A DNA stretch of 64,000 nucleotides from JAEUPI01 sp963814435 (GCA_963814435.1 CAWFCV010000006.1:356130-420129), one strand, 5' to 3'. Positions 28,753 to 37,491 are shown, counted from the first letter of the stretch. Numbers and translations: made by a program. The notes: generated by a model from the sequence alone, not told the origin.

Positions 28753-29436
28753 ATGAACATGGGCAACATCGGGCGGCAGTCGCTCGGCAAGTGCTTGTTG
28801 GCAATCGGGCTCGGTGCGATGGGGTTCTCGCTGAGCGGCGCGGCCATGGCCGGCTGCGGTGCATACGGCAGCCCGGCCACACCGCCGTCAAGTTGGGCCG
28901 AGCCTCACCCCGGGTCCGGGTACTTCATGCCGGCGGTCTATCGAGACGGGGACGCGCGATTCACTCGCGTGGATTTCAATACCGACATGCAAATCGAAGG
29001 GATCGTCGGCCTGTGGAAATTCAAGTTCATTTCCGACGGCACCGCCTATCCAGCGTACATTCCCCCCGGCGTCGTGGTCGACTTCGGCACGGTCCAATGG
29101 CACAGCGATGGAACCGAGATCACGTTCTCGGGCGGCCGGCCTCCGAGTTCCGGTGACGTCTGCATGGGCGTCTGGAAGAAGACCGGGCGGAACACGTACA
29201 AGCTCAACCACATCGCCCTGGCCTGGATCAGCGCGGACACGCCTCCACAACTGGGGGGGCCGGTTTCGCCGGCGGTCTTCGTCGGGCCTGCCACCATTCG
29301 TCAAGTCGTCACGCTGGATCGTTCGGGCAACAGTTTCGAAGGAAGCCTCACGATCGACCAGTACGCGCAGGACGAAACGACACTGCTGCAGCACATCGGC
29401 GGCAAGGTGGTCGCAACGCGGGTCACAGTGGACTGA
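28753..29436 (+). CDS. Secreted hypothetical protein, element cargo
   Basis: 227 residues with a clear Sec signal peptide (CLLAIGLGAMGFSLSGAAMA, cleavage after AMA near residue 34). The mature part has a Cys just after cleavage and one later Cys. It is rich in beta-strand signals: FTRVDFNTDMQIEGIVGLWK, VVDFGTVQWHSDGTEI and VTLDRSGNSFEGSLTIDQYA. I do not recognise a named family. WKFKF and the repeated strands suggest a small beta-barrel or lipocalin-like fold. It is transcribed toward the FAD-oxidase gene, 124 bases away. Confidence 0.7.
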   Translation: MNMGNIGRQSLGKCLLAIGLGAMGFSLSGAAMAGCGAYGSPATPPSSWAEPHPGSGYFMPAVYRDGDARFTRVDFNTDMQIEGIVGLWKFKFISDGTAYPAYIPPGVVVDFGTVQWHSDGTEITFSGGRPPSSGDVCMGVWKKTGRNTYKLNHIALAWISADTPPQLGGPVSPAVFVGPATIRQVVTLDRSGNSFEGSLTIDQYAQDETTLLQHIGGKVVATRVTVD

Positions 29437-29560
29437 GCTGATCCCTTGCTGCCGCCCCGATCTGCGACAAGCGCGGGCCGGCAGCAAGAAGGGTACAGAT
29501 CATGCAGGTCGGACCCAAGGCCGTCTTACACTCAAGTGCTGATTTCGCGAGGAGCGATTC

Positions 29561-30955
29561 ATGGCTCGCTACACCACCGTCGAGCAAGAACTGCGTGCGC
29601 AGATGCGTGGCAGCGTGGTTGGCGCGGATGACGATGGATTCGACCAATACCGGCGCGTCTGGAACGGGGCCATCGATCGCCGCCCCTGCGTGATCGCGCG
29701 CTGCGTCGACGCACGAGATGTCCAGCAGGCCCTGCGCGTCGCGCGCGAACATCGAATCGCGGTCACGGTGCGCGGCGGCGGGCACAGCGTAGCGGGGCTG
29801 TCCGTAGGCGAAGGTACGCTGCTGCTGGATCTGTCCGAAATGCGTGCGGTGAGCGTGAATGCGCAGTTGCGCATTGCGAGTGTGGAAGGTGGAGCGCTTT
29901 GGAGCGATGTCGATGCGGCAACCGCCTTGGCGGGACTGGCGACGACCGGCGGGCTGATCTCCAGCACAGGCGTCGGTGGCTTCACGCTGGGAGGTGGCGC
30001 CGGCTGGTTGATGCGCCGATTTGGCCTGGCCTGCGACAACCTGGTCGCTGCGCATGTCGTCCTGGCCGATGGCCGCAGTGTGAGCGTGGCGGCCGATAAG
30101 CACCCTGACCTTCTGTGGGCATTGCGAGGTGGCGCCGGCGGTCTTGGCGTCGTGACGCGTTTCGATTTGCGTCTGTACCCGCTGTCGCAAGTCCTTGCGG
30201 GCCTCGTCGTGTTTCCGGGCGAGCAGTCCGCAGAAGTGCTGCGACGCTTTCGTGATTTCGCCGAGGACGCGCCCGACGAGTTCTGCGGACTGGTGGTGAT
30301 GACGAGCGCGCCACCGCTGCCCTTCCTCGACCCCGCATGGCACGGCCGGACGGTTTGCATCCTCGCGGTCTGTTGGTCCGGTGAGGCCGCTGCCGGCGAA
30401 CGAGCCATCGATCCGATCCGCCATGCGGGCACTGCGCTCGCGGACGTGATCGCACCGATGCCGTACTCACAGTGGCAGCAAATGCTCGATCCCAGCGCCC
30501 CCCCAGGCCGCTGGCAGTACTGGAAGAGTGTCAACTTCGCGCGCCTCAGCGATGGCGCCATCGATCTGCTGGTCGCGGCGGCCGAGGCTCGACCAACGCC
30601 AATCACGGAGCTTCACGTTCAACACCTGGGCGGCGCGGTGGCGCGCAAGCCGTCGTCCGACTGCGCATTTGCCCATCGCGATGCGCGCTTCTTCGTCAAC
30701 TTGATCGGTGCCACTGCCGAAAAGACGGGATTCGATGCCACGCGGACGTGGATTCGCAATCTCTACGCGGGCCTGTCGGCGCACTCAATGCCCGGCCGCA
30801 TGCCCAACTTTTCCGACGGCGACGACCAGGACACGATCGGACGCTTTGGCAAGGACCATGCGCGGCGACTGCAGGAGCTGTGCGATCGCTACGACCCGGG
30901 GCATTTGTTCGCCAATTCGCGTCACGCAGGCGCCGACGCTCACGGCGGGGCCTGA
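29561..30955 (+). CDS. FAD-linked oxidoreductase (berberine-bridge-enzyme/PCMH type)
   Basis: An intact 464-residue flavoprotein. The PCMH FAD domain shows VTVRGGGHSVAGLSVGEG (the His is the 8-alpha FAD attachment residue in this family), STGVGGFTLGGGAGWLMRRF and LLWALRGGAGGLGVVTRF. The C-terminal BBE segment ends LQELCDRYDPGHLFANSRH. The second covalent Cys of bicovalent members is not apparent. Such enzymes oxidise sugars, alcohols or polyketide-like compounds with O2. Its 3' end overlaps the convergent STAND regulator by 16 bases. Confidence 0.88.
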   Translation: MARYTTVEQELRAQMRGSVVGADDDGFDQYRRVWNGAIDRRPCVIARCVDARDVQQALRVAREHRIAVTVRGGGHSVAGLSVGEGTLLLDLSEMRAVSVNAQLRIASVEGGALWSDVDAATALAGLATTGGLISSTGVGGFTLGGGAGWLMRRFGLACDNLVAAHVVLADGRSVSVAADKHPDLLWALRGGAGGLGVVTRFDLRLYPLSQVLAGLVVFPGEQSAEVLRRFRDFAEDAPDEFCGLVVMTSAPPLPFLDPAWHGRTVCILAVCWSGEAAAGERAIDPIRHAGTALADVIAPMPYSQWQQMLDPSAPPGRWQYWKSVNFARLSDGAIDLLVAAAEARPTPITELHVQHLGGAVARKPSSDCAFAHRDARFFVNLIGATAEKTGFDATRTWIRNLYAGLSAHSMPGRMPNFSDGDDQDTIGRFGKDHARRLQELCDRYDPGHLFANSRHAGADAHGGA

Positions 30956-33396
30956 TCCTCGACCACCTGACGCAGCAACGCGCGGGCCTCTTCCACGACA
31001 AGCTCGTCGCGCGCCGCCGTCCCTGCGGCGTGGAGCGAGTCAAATTTCACGCTGCCCAGTTGATTTCGGGTCTGGCGCATCGCCTGCTCGTGGTGCGAGA
31101 TCCAGAAGCGGAACAGTGGCGCCTGGCTCCGCTGACGAATGTCGGCGGCCTTGCCGAGCAATCGCACAGAGATTTCGTGTCTGCCGGTTCGCATTGCCAG
31201 ATACGCTGCCCCCTCCATCAAACCCGCGTGCGCACGCAGATTGCGCGTCCTCAAGGACAGTTCAAATACATCGAGCCATACCGCGGCTGCCTTGTGCCAG
31301 TCCCCAAGTCCGTAGTGGGATAGCGCGAGGTACACGTCGATCATGATGTGCTGGTGCAGGTCGAAGCTGACATGTCGCAGCGATTGCAGCGTGGCAACGG
31401 CGTCGCGGTGTTCATCCGACCGAAGCGCGATCCAAGCCTTCGCCAGCCCCACCAGCGAACGAAGCCAATCATCGGCTTCGGCGTCGGCGAGACCGGCGGC
31501 CAGCGCCGCGTTGTTCCGCGCCGACTCGAGATGGCCCTCGTTGGCCTGCCACATGGCGAGGTAGGCGGCGGCGCAACCCTGCGCCCAACGATCGCCAAGC
31601 TGTACGGCAAGAGCGACGGCCGCCATCAATTGCGGCTCGACTGTCGAATCCTGCGAATGCACCTTGAACATGCAACAGCACAACAGGGCACGCAAGTAGG
31701 TCGGCGAGGCCTCTGGTGCGACGCCGTCGAGCGCTCGCTCGACCCAGCCGGCAATCAGCCCGACCAGACTGCGACATTTGCCGTACAGCATCAGCGACCC
31801 TGCCAGCCGCATTGCAGCGTTTGGATCAGCGCCGGTGGACCGGGCCCAGCCGAGCGCGCCGTCGATGTTGGCGTGCTCGTGCCGCAGCCGCTCGACCCAC
31901 TCATCCGCGCGCGAATCGAGCATCCCGCGATGCGAACGCTCAGCGAATCGAACGAAGTACGCCAGGTGCGCCCTGCGCGCATCCGACTCCTCCGTTCGTT
32001 CGCGGAGCGCCTGCAATGCAAACGCGCGCACCGTCTCCAGCAGCCGGTACCGGGGCGGCGAGAGTGTCGGATCGGCGACCACGAGTGACTTGAGAATCAG
32101 GCCGGAATGCAGCTCCAGCAGTCGGTCGCGTGGGACGCCCATGGCATCGCCAAATTGCTCGGCCGCGTCGACCGTCCAGCCTTGAAGAAAGACGCCGAGC
32201 CAGCAGAGTAGACGCTGCTCTTGTGAGGACAGCAAGCCGTAACTCCAGTCGACGAGCGCCTGCAGAGTCCGGTGCCGCGGCTCACGACCCGCTGTGACGC
32301 TGGCCAGCAGGCCGAACTGCTCTTGCAAGTGTTCGCGAATCGCCGCTGGCGACAACATCGCAAATTGAGCGGCCGCCAGTTCGAGGCCCAGCGGCATTCC
32401 ATCGAGCTGGCGACAAATCTCGACAATGTCACCGACGTTCTTGGCGTTCAGCGCGATCGCCGGTTGCACGGCCGCCGCGCGGGTCAGCAGCAACTCTACG
32501 GCCGGGATGGCCGCGATCTCGTGGAGCGGCATCCGTTGGGCCTCCTCCGCGGGTGGCGGTAGGGCCAGAGGTGGCAGCCACAGAAGCTGCTCAGCGACGT
32601 AATCGAGGCGCTGCTGTGAGGTCGTGAGAACGCGAAGCTCCGCGCAGGCGCGCAGCAGCGTGATCACGGTCGCGCCCACCTCAGGGGCCAGGCGGTCGCA
32701 GTTGTCGATGAGCAGCAGGGCCTGGCGACCTGATAGAGCCGTCGCGATGCGCGGCAGCAATTGCTGTGTGCCCGCAGTTGGTACAGAAAGCGCGGCCGCC
32801 AAAGCCACAAGCCATTCATGCACCCGTTCGATCGGTGAGAGATCGAAGAACCAGACGCCGTCAGGGAATTGCCCACTGCAAAGGCGCCCGGCTTCCAAGG
32901 CACATTGCGTCTTGCCCATGCCGCCAGGACCAATGACCGTCACCGAGCGGTGCTGCGCAATCATCGTGCACAACTGGTCGATGTCGATTCCGCGGCCGAT
33001 CAAGGGCTCGTGTTTCGCGGGCAGTTGTGCGCTGGGCGGCGGCCCGAAGTGCGCTCGACCCTCGTTGCGCGGCTTGATGCTGCGTTGGACGGCGCCGATG
33101 AATCGATACCCGGCACGATGCACGGTGAGGATCCATCGGGGACGGTCCGCATCGTCCTCGAACACCCGCCGCAACAGCGTCATCGCGCGATTGAGCGTGG
33201 TCGGCGTGACGTGGCGATGACCCCAGACCGCATCCAGCAGTTCGTCGCGGGTTACCAACTGGTCGGCCCGCTCGAGCAGCAAGAGAAGCACTGAAAATGC
33301 CTTCGGCTCGATTGCAACATCGCCACCGCTGCGGGTCAGTCGCCGGTTTACCGGGTCGATGCGCAGATTGCCACATTCGAAAATGACACTGTCCAC
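30940..33396 (-). CDS. STAND-type regulator: winged helix + NB-ARC-like ATPase + TPR
   Basis: An intact 818-residue regulator. Residues 1-105 form an OmpR-type winged helix (PKAFSVLLLLLERADQLVTR, then RPRWILTVHRAGYRF). Residues 130-430 form a nucleotide-switch ATPase with IGPGGMGKTQ (Walker A, 156-163), ALLLIDNCDRL (Walker B) and QLDGMPLGLELAAAQFAML (the GLPL-like motif). The C-terminal 370 residues are TPR-like helices. The architecture matches AfsR/MalT-like signal integrators. Convergent with the FAD oxidase, it is the obvious candidate to control the cargo. Inducer unknown. Confidence 0.9.
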   Translation of the reverse strand: MDSVIFECGNLRIDPVNRRLTRSGGDVAIEPKAFSVLLLLLERADQLVTRDELLDAVWGHRHVTPTTLNRAMTLLRRVFEDDADRPRWILTVHRAGYRFIGAVQRSIKPRNEGRAHFGPPPSAQLPAKHEPLIGRGIDIDQLCTMIAQHRSVTVIGPGGMGKTQCALEAGRLCSGQFPDGVWFFDLSPIERVHEWLVALAAALSVPTAGTQQLLPRIATALSGRQALLLIDNCDRLAPEVGATVITLLRACAELRVLTTSQQRLDYVAEQLLWLPPLALPPPAEEAQRMPLHEIAAIPAVELLLTRAAAVQPAIALNAKNVGDIVEICRQLDGMPLGLELAAAQFAMLSPAAIREHLQEQFGLLASVTAGREPRHRTLQALVDWSYGLLSSQEQRLLCWLGVFLQGWTVDAAEQFGDAMGVPRDRLLELHSGLILKSLVVADPTLSPPRYRLLETVRAFALQALRERTEESDARRAHLAYFVRFAERSHRGMLDSRADEWVERLRHEHANIDGALGWARSTGADPNAAMRLAGSLMLYGKCRSLVGLIAGWVERALDGVAPEASPTYLRALLCCCMFKVHSQDSTVEPQLMAAVALAVQLGDRWAQGCAAAYLAMWQANEGHLESARNNAALAAGLADAEADDWLRSLVGLAKAWIALRSDEHRDAVATLQSLRHVSFDLHQHIMIDVYLALSHYGLGDWHKAAAVWLDVFELSLRTRNLRAHAGLMEGAAYLAMRTGRHEISVRLLGKAADIRQRSQAPLFRFWISHHEQAMRQTRNQLGSVKFDSLHAAGTAARDELVVEEARALLRQVVEDQAPP

Positions 33397-33683
33397 AGTC
33401 TGCCTTCGACTTTCCCTCGCGCGACTCTCTGCGCGCGTTCATTCTGTTCCATCAGCCAAGGCATGGAAAGCACATAAAGGAAGGCGACCGCGGCCGGCGC
33501 CGACGCGTCAGTTCAGCGTGGATGGCAGAGGTGCATCTAACGTGGCATCTCCAAGTTACGGTGCACTCGGCTCGATCCCAGCTTCGGCGTCACGAGGCAG
33601 GCGGCGAATTCAAAGGGTAAATCAGTCGTCCGCTCGTCAATCCATTGCGGACGTCTGGTCGCGGGCCCGCGAACAGCGGCAAA

Positions 33684-33780
33684 TGGCCGGGACCGCAAGT
33701 TCGAGTCCGAGCCCGACAGCGGCCCTTGGGAGCGATCGCCAGGTTGGCCAACGGCTGCTGTCGGCGTGCTCTGCGAACGG
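33684..33780. repeat. Dispersed intergenic repeat, copy A
   Basis: About 95 bases here match 58382-58478 at roughly 80%: TGGCCGGGAC, GCAAGTTC, CCGAGCCCGA, AACGGCTG and GCGTGCT recur in the same order and spacing. It is not a gene; frames on both strands are low-quality. Confidence 0.65.
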
Positions 33781-33837
33781 GCAGTCGCGGCCAGGAGCAG
33801 ACTTGCCGGCGCGTTCTCACGAGCGGTCGCTCAAAGC

Positions 33838-33999
33838 TCAGGTCATGTGCCGCGGGTGCGCGTCCACCTGAGCCAGTTCTCCGGGATGTCGGCTCAGGCT
33901 CAAGGGCATCGAGACGAAGGCCGTGAAGACCACAGGTACCAGTGCGAGAACGATCGTCCCGATGAGGCGAGACAGGAACTGATGAAGGTCGGCGTGCAT
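33838..33999 (-). CDS. Small putative membrane protein
   Basis: 53 residues from MHADLHQFLSRLIGTIVLAL with one strong hydrophobic helix (about residues 12-31) and a polar tail ending HPRHMT. It resembles short single-pass proteins common in Betaproteobacteria, but I cannot name a family. No good ribosome site is seen. It is divergent from the redox operon, 180 bases away, and may be chance. Confidence 0.4.
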   Translation of the reverse strand: MHADLHQFLSRLIGTIVLALVPVVFTAFVSMPLSLSRHPGELAQVDAHPRHMT

Positions 34000-34180
34000 G
34001 GTGGCGTGTCTTCGTGAGGGTTGGGACACGTCGAGCTTCGGCCCGAGACATTAAGGACTTCTGAGCAGCCGCCGTCGGCGGCCCCGCCATTGAGTCCGGT
34101 CAAGGCGCCGATGCCGTCGAGACCCAGAATCGGCTCAGGCGATGTGCCTGTCGGGCATCGCCGCATCTGCGCCAACATCA

Positions 34181-35425
34181 ATGACTGCCATCGAGTTGCT
34201 TGCCTTCATCTCTGCCGCGCTGCTCTTGCAGTTGGCGGCGGGGATCGGCTGGACGGTCTGGCGACGTCGCTCTGCAGGCGTCAGCGCCCATCCGGTGGCG
34301 CCGGCCGCGAAGCCTGTCAAGGCCGATGCGGCCTGGGTGGGCTGGCGCGAGTTCCGCGTCGCGCAGCGCGCGCTCGAGGACGCGGCGCAGTCGCAGTGCT
34401 CGTTCTACTTGCAGCCTGTCGACGGCCAGCCGCTGCCTCCGTTCGAACCCGGCCAGTTCCTCACCTTTGCACTGGATGTCACGCCTCGCAGCGCGGACAG
34501 GGCGACGAGCACACGTGCGATCACTCGCTGCTACTCCCTGTCGGATCGACCCGATCCGGCGCATTACCGGGTGACGATCAAGCGTGTGCCTGCTCCTGCC
34601 GACCATCCCGAGTTCGATCCCGGCCTGTCGTCCAACCACTTCCATGACCATGTTCAGGTCGGCGATATCCTGCGCGTGAAGGCTCCGGCTGGACACTTCT
34701 TCATCGACCCCGATCCGAACGTACCGGCGGTGCTCGTCGGCGGCGGCATCGGCATCACGCCGATGATGAGCATGCTGCGCTGGTGCATCGCCCGGCATCC
34801 GCAGCGCATGGTTCACCTGTATTACGGCCTGCGCAACAGCGGCGAGCATGCCTTCAAGCAGCAGCTTGAAGAGATCGCCGCTTCGCACCCAGCGCTGCGT
34901 CTGAACATCGTCTACAGCCGTCCGGGCGAGTCCGATCTCCTCGGGCGCGACTATCAGCACCAAGGCCATGTGGACGTCGAACTGCTGCGGCGCACGCTGC
35001 CGCATGGGCGCCACCAGTTCTACGTCTGCGGACCCGCCGCGATGATGCAGGCGCTCGTGCCGGCACTGGCCGAGTGGGGTGTGCCGGTCGCCGACATCCA
35101 CTACGAGGCATTTGGCCCCGCCTCCGTCAAGCTGCCCGGCGCGCCCGACGTCACGGCGTCGGCCGTCGCGGAGGTCGAAGTGAGGTTCCAGCGATCCGGC
35201 CGCACCCTAAGCTGGGATGGACGGGACACGTCCTTGCTGGACTTTGCCGAGCGGCACGGCATCGCGGTCGAGTCCGGCTGTCGTTCTGGCGGCTGCGGGA
35301 GTTGCGAGACCCGATTGCTCGAAGGCAAGGTGCAGTACGAGCACGCGCCGAATCACGATGTCGCGCCGGGTCACTGCCTGCTCTGCGTCGGCCGGCCCTC
35401 GTCACCGCTGGTGCTGGAGGCCTGA
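34181..35425 (+). CDS. Membrane-anchored flavin reductase with C-terminal 2Fe-2S domain
   Basis: 414 residues from MTAIELLAFIS (an ATG 39 bases upstream would extend it). An N-terminal membrane helix (residues 5-25) is followed by a ferredoxin-NADP reductase module: the FAD motif TRCYSLSD, the NAD(P) motif LVGGGIGITPMMSMLRW, and FYVCGPAAMMQALVP. The last 90 residues are a plant-type 2Fe-2S ferredoxin with ligands in CRSGGCGSCETRLL and HCLLC. It would pass electrons from NAD(P)H through FAD to 2Fe-2S at the inner face of the membrane. First gene of the redox operon; its stop overlaps the next start. Confidence 0.88.
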   Translation: MTAIELLAFISAALLLQLAAGIGWTVWRRRSAGVSAHPVAPAAKPVKADAAWVGWREFRVAQRALEDAAQSQCSFYLQPVDGQPLPPFEPGQFLTFALDVTPRSADRATSTRAITRCYSLSDRPDPAHYRVTIKRVPAPADHPEFDPGLSSNHFHDHVQVGDILRVKAPAGHFFIDPDPNVPAVLVGGGIGITPMMSMLRWCIARHPQRMVHLYYGLRNSGEHAFKQQLEEIAASHPALRLNIVYSRPGESDLLGRDYQHQGHVDVELLRRTLPHGRHQFYVCGPAAMMQALVPALAEWGVPVADIHYEAFGPASVKLPGAPDVTASAVAEVEVRFQRSGRTLSWDGRDTSLLDFAERHGIAVESGCRSGGCGSCETRLLEGKVQYEHAPNHDVAPGHCLLCVGRPSSPLVLEA

Positions 35426-36009
35426 TGCCCGCGCGCGCCCGACTCCTGAGTCGCGAGGTGCTGCCCTTCCTGGGGAGCTTCGTTGCGCTCGCCCTCGTCG
35501 CACTGGCCCTCGACGGCCTGCTGCATCTCTTCGATCTGCTGTGGATCGGGCGCTGGCTCGGAATCCCGGGCACCTTGCTGATTATCGGTTCCACCGTCTA
35601 TTCACTGCGCAAGCGCAAGCTGATCCAGCGCGGGAACCCGGCCAGGCTGCTGCGCTGGCACGAGGTGCTGGCGTGGGTCGGCTCGCTACTGGTGCTTGTA
35701 CACGCGGGCGTGCACTTCAACGCCATCCTCGGTTGGCTCGCCGTGTGGGCCATGCTGATCAACGTGGGCAGCGGGCTGACCGGCAAGTTCCTGCTGGATC
35801 GATCTCGTCGGCGCATGGAGGAAGCCCGCCTGCGCATGCGCGAGCGCGGACTCAGCGATGAGGAACTCGAAGACCGCCTCTACTGGGACAGCCTGACCTT
35901 CGACGTGGTCAAGCAATGGCGCCTTGTGCACTTCCCGATCACGCTGGCCTTCACCGTGCTGGCGTTGGCCCACATCGTGGCCATCTTCCTGTTCTGGGGC
36001 TGGAAGTGA
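35425..36009 (+). CDS. b-type cytochrome-like integral membrane protein
   Basis: 194 residues with four or five membrane helices: FLGSFVALALVALALDGLLH, IPGTLLIIGSTVYSL, the long AWVGSLLVLVHAGVHFNAIL/GWLAVWAMLINVGSGL segment, and FPITLAFTVLALAHIVAIFL. Histidines at helix ends (LLHLF, RWHEVL, VHAGVHF, VHFPI, ALAHI) can coordinate two b-type hemes, as in ferric-reductase-like or cytochrome b561-type proteins. No named family is certain. Stop/start overlaps on both sides (TGATG at 35423; GTGA at 36006) show strict co-expression. It should carry electrons from the reductase across the membrane to the cytochrome c. Confidence 0.82.
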   Translation: MPARARLLSREVLPFLGSFVALALVALALDGLLHLFDLLWIGRWLGIPGTLLIIGSTVYSLRKRKLIQRGNPARLLRWHEVLAWVGSLLVLVHAGVHFNAILGWLAVWAMLINVGSGLTGKFLLDRSRRRMEEARLRMRERGLSDEELEDRLYWDSLTFDVVKQWRLVHFPITLAFTVLALAHIVAIFLFWGWK

Positions 36010-36881
36010 AGAAGCGCCCAGTCCTGCTGATCGTCATCGCGCTCAACCTGATCGTGCTCGTGGCGCTGGCCTTCGTCTATCCTCACCTCGTGGTCAGCCC
36101 GGGGCCTCTGGTCAAGGGGCATGCCGAACTTGCCACCGACTGTTTCGCGTGCCACAAGGCCTGGCGGGGAGCGTCATCGGGGCGCTGCATCGAGTGCCAT
36201 GCGGTTGCAGATGTCGGCCTGAAGACGACGAAGGGCGTGCCCATCGCCGGCGGAACCATCAGGGGTTCATTCCACCAGCAGCTGATCGAGCAGGACTGCA
36301 TGGCCTGCCACAGTGACCACCAGGGACCCAACCTCACCAAGCGCAGCCGCAAGCCGTTCTCGCACGATCTGCTAAAGGTGGCGGTGCGTGACACCTGCTC
36401 GTCATGCCACGCAGCGCCGAAGGACACCGTGCATCGCGGTCTGAAGGTCGAATGCTCGAAGTGCCACGAGAGCAAGGCCTGGAAGCCCGCCCAGTTCGAC
36501 CACGCTCTGCTGGCCAAGGCCGAGTTGGACCGATGCGATAGCTGCCACAACGCGCCGACCGACCGATTGCATCGCCAGATCAAAGGCAGTTGCCAGTCCT
36601 GCCACAAGACCGAGGCATGGAAGCCGGCGACGTTCGATCACAACAAGTATTTCGTGCTCGATCGGGACCACGAGGCCACCTGTGAGACCTGTCACAAGAA
36701 CAACGACTACAGCAGGTTCACCTGTTACGGCTGCCACGAGCACTCGCAGGCAAAGATCCGCGCCGAGCACGTCGAGGAAGGCATCCAGAACTTCGAAAAC
36801 TGCGTCGAGTGCCACCGTGATCCGCGCGTGGAGCCGGAGAAGGGGCGGGCGCGAGAGCGAGGCGGTCGCGAGCGCGATTGA
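36006..36881 (+). CDS. Ten-heme c-type cytochrome, N-terminally anchored
   Basis: 291 residues starting with GTG at 36006. Residues 3-22 are a membrane anchor (KKRPVLLIVIALNLIVLVAL). Ten CxxCH sites follow: CFACH, CIECH, CMACH, CSSCH, CSKCH, CDSCH, CQSCH, CETCH, CYGCH and CVECH, interleaved with extra histidines suited to bis-His ligation. Repeated blocks resemble cytochrome c3/multiheme modules, with ESKAWKPAQFDH and KTEAWKPATFDH as near copies. The tail is Arg/Glu-rich. It is the periplasmic end of the operon and needs host c-type maturation. The terminal acceptor is unknown. Confidence 0.9.
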   Translation: MKKRPVLLIVIALNLIVLVALAFVYPHLVVSPGPLVKGHAELATDCFACHKAWRGASSGRCIECHAVADVGLKTTKGVPIAGGTIRGSFHQQLIEQDCMACHSDHQGPNLTKRSRKPFSHDLLKVAVRDTCSSCHAAPKDTVHRGLKVECSKCHESKAWKPAQFDHALLAKAELDRCDSCHNAPTDRLHRQIKGSCQSCHKTEAWKPATFDHNKYFVLDRDHEATCETCHKNNDYSRFTCYGCHEHSQAKIRAEHVEEGIQNFENCVECHRDPRVEPEKGRARERGGRERD

Positions 36882-37394
36882 CGCACCCACTCGGATTGGA
36901 GGCCAGCAATGCCGGTGCGACATGGCGCGCGCTGGCTTGTCCGGAGAACCGGATGGACCTGATCGACCGGTCTTGCTGAGGATGGATGTCTGCTCAGGGT
37001 CGGGAGCGCCCGTTCGCGGCCATCATATGCAGTCGTTCAGGCGCGTACCTGTACCGGTTGGTCGGCGCGACCCGCGAACGACCGCTATCCCTGGGCGCGG
37101 ATTTCTCGGCCTGATTCGCGAACGACCGTTTCCCGAGTGAACCGGCCGCTCGACCCTGAAGATTGCCACACACGGCTCAGGGTCGGTTTACGTCCTTCAA
37201 CGCTCCCATTGCGGCAGAGCCAGACCCCTCGCAGATCGGGGTACCCACCGAAACCGACATCGATCGCCCCAGTGTTGCGCGCGCGGACTCGGCGCCGCAC
37301 GTTAGCCAGCTCGCACGATTCAGCGCTATCCTCTCGGCGGTTCTGGTTCATGGAATGCTGCGGTGGGCGCGGGCACCATAGAGATCGTTACCTC
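36882..37394. other. Intergenic stretch with short repeats, no gene seen
   Basis: CGCGAACGACCG occurs at about 37074 and 37116, and CTCAGGGTCGG at about 36994 and 37177. These resemble the degenerate intergenic repeats elsewhere in the window. The frames present show no family features and no good starts. Confidence 0.55.
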
Positions 37395-37491
37395 AGGGGA
37401 ACAAGTCGGGGAACAAATGACCGACAGAATCGCGGTTCGCTAGCGTCCATGCGGCCTACAGCTCGGAGTTCGAACCCCTCCGGGCAGGCCA
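37395..37491 (+). repeat. Right end of the tRNA-Arg element: arm repeats and attR
   Basis: AGGGGAACAAG (37395-37405) and GGGGAACAA (37408-37416) match the left-end copies. The 24-base tRNA-Arg-derived core follows at 37468-37491 with two substitutions from the tRNA sequence. Confidence 0.85.

Larger units (their letters stand above)
23719..37491 (+). mobile_element. Integrative mobilizable element in tRNA-Arg(TCT), 13.8 kb
   Basis: The element is bounded by direct repeats of the tRNA-Arg 3' end (23719-23742 and 37468-37491; 22 of 24 bases identical, the last 16 perfect). It has its own integrase next to the tRNA, a ParB-like gene, oriT, mobC, relaxase and AlpA-like regulator, but no type IV secretion genes. 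It can therefore only be mobilised by a helper. The cargo comprises a secreted protein, an FAD oxidase, a STAND regulator and a flavin-heme redox operon. All genes in it are unbroken, unlike the flanking core. Confidence 0.9.

Noticed and set aside
33590..34090. 166-codon minus-strand frame
   Set aside because: Covers the dispersed repeat, no ribosome site and no family features; a shorter hydrophobic frame at 33838-33999 is kept at low confidence instead.
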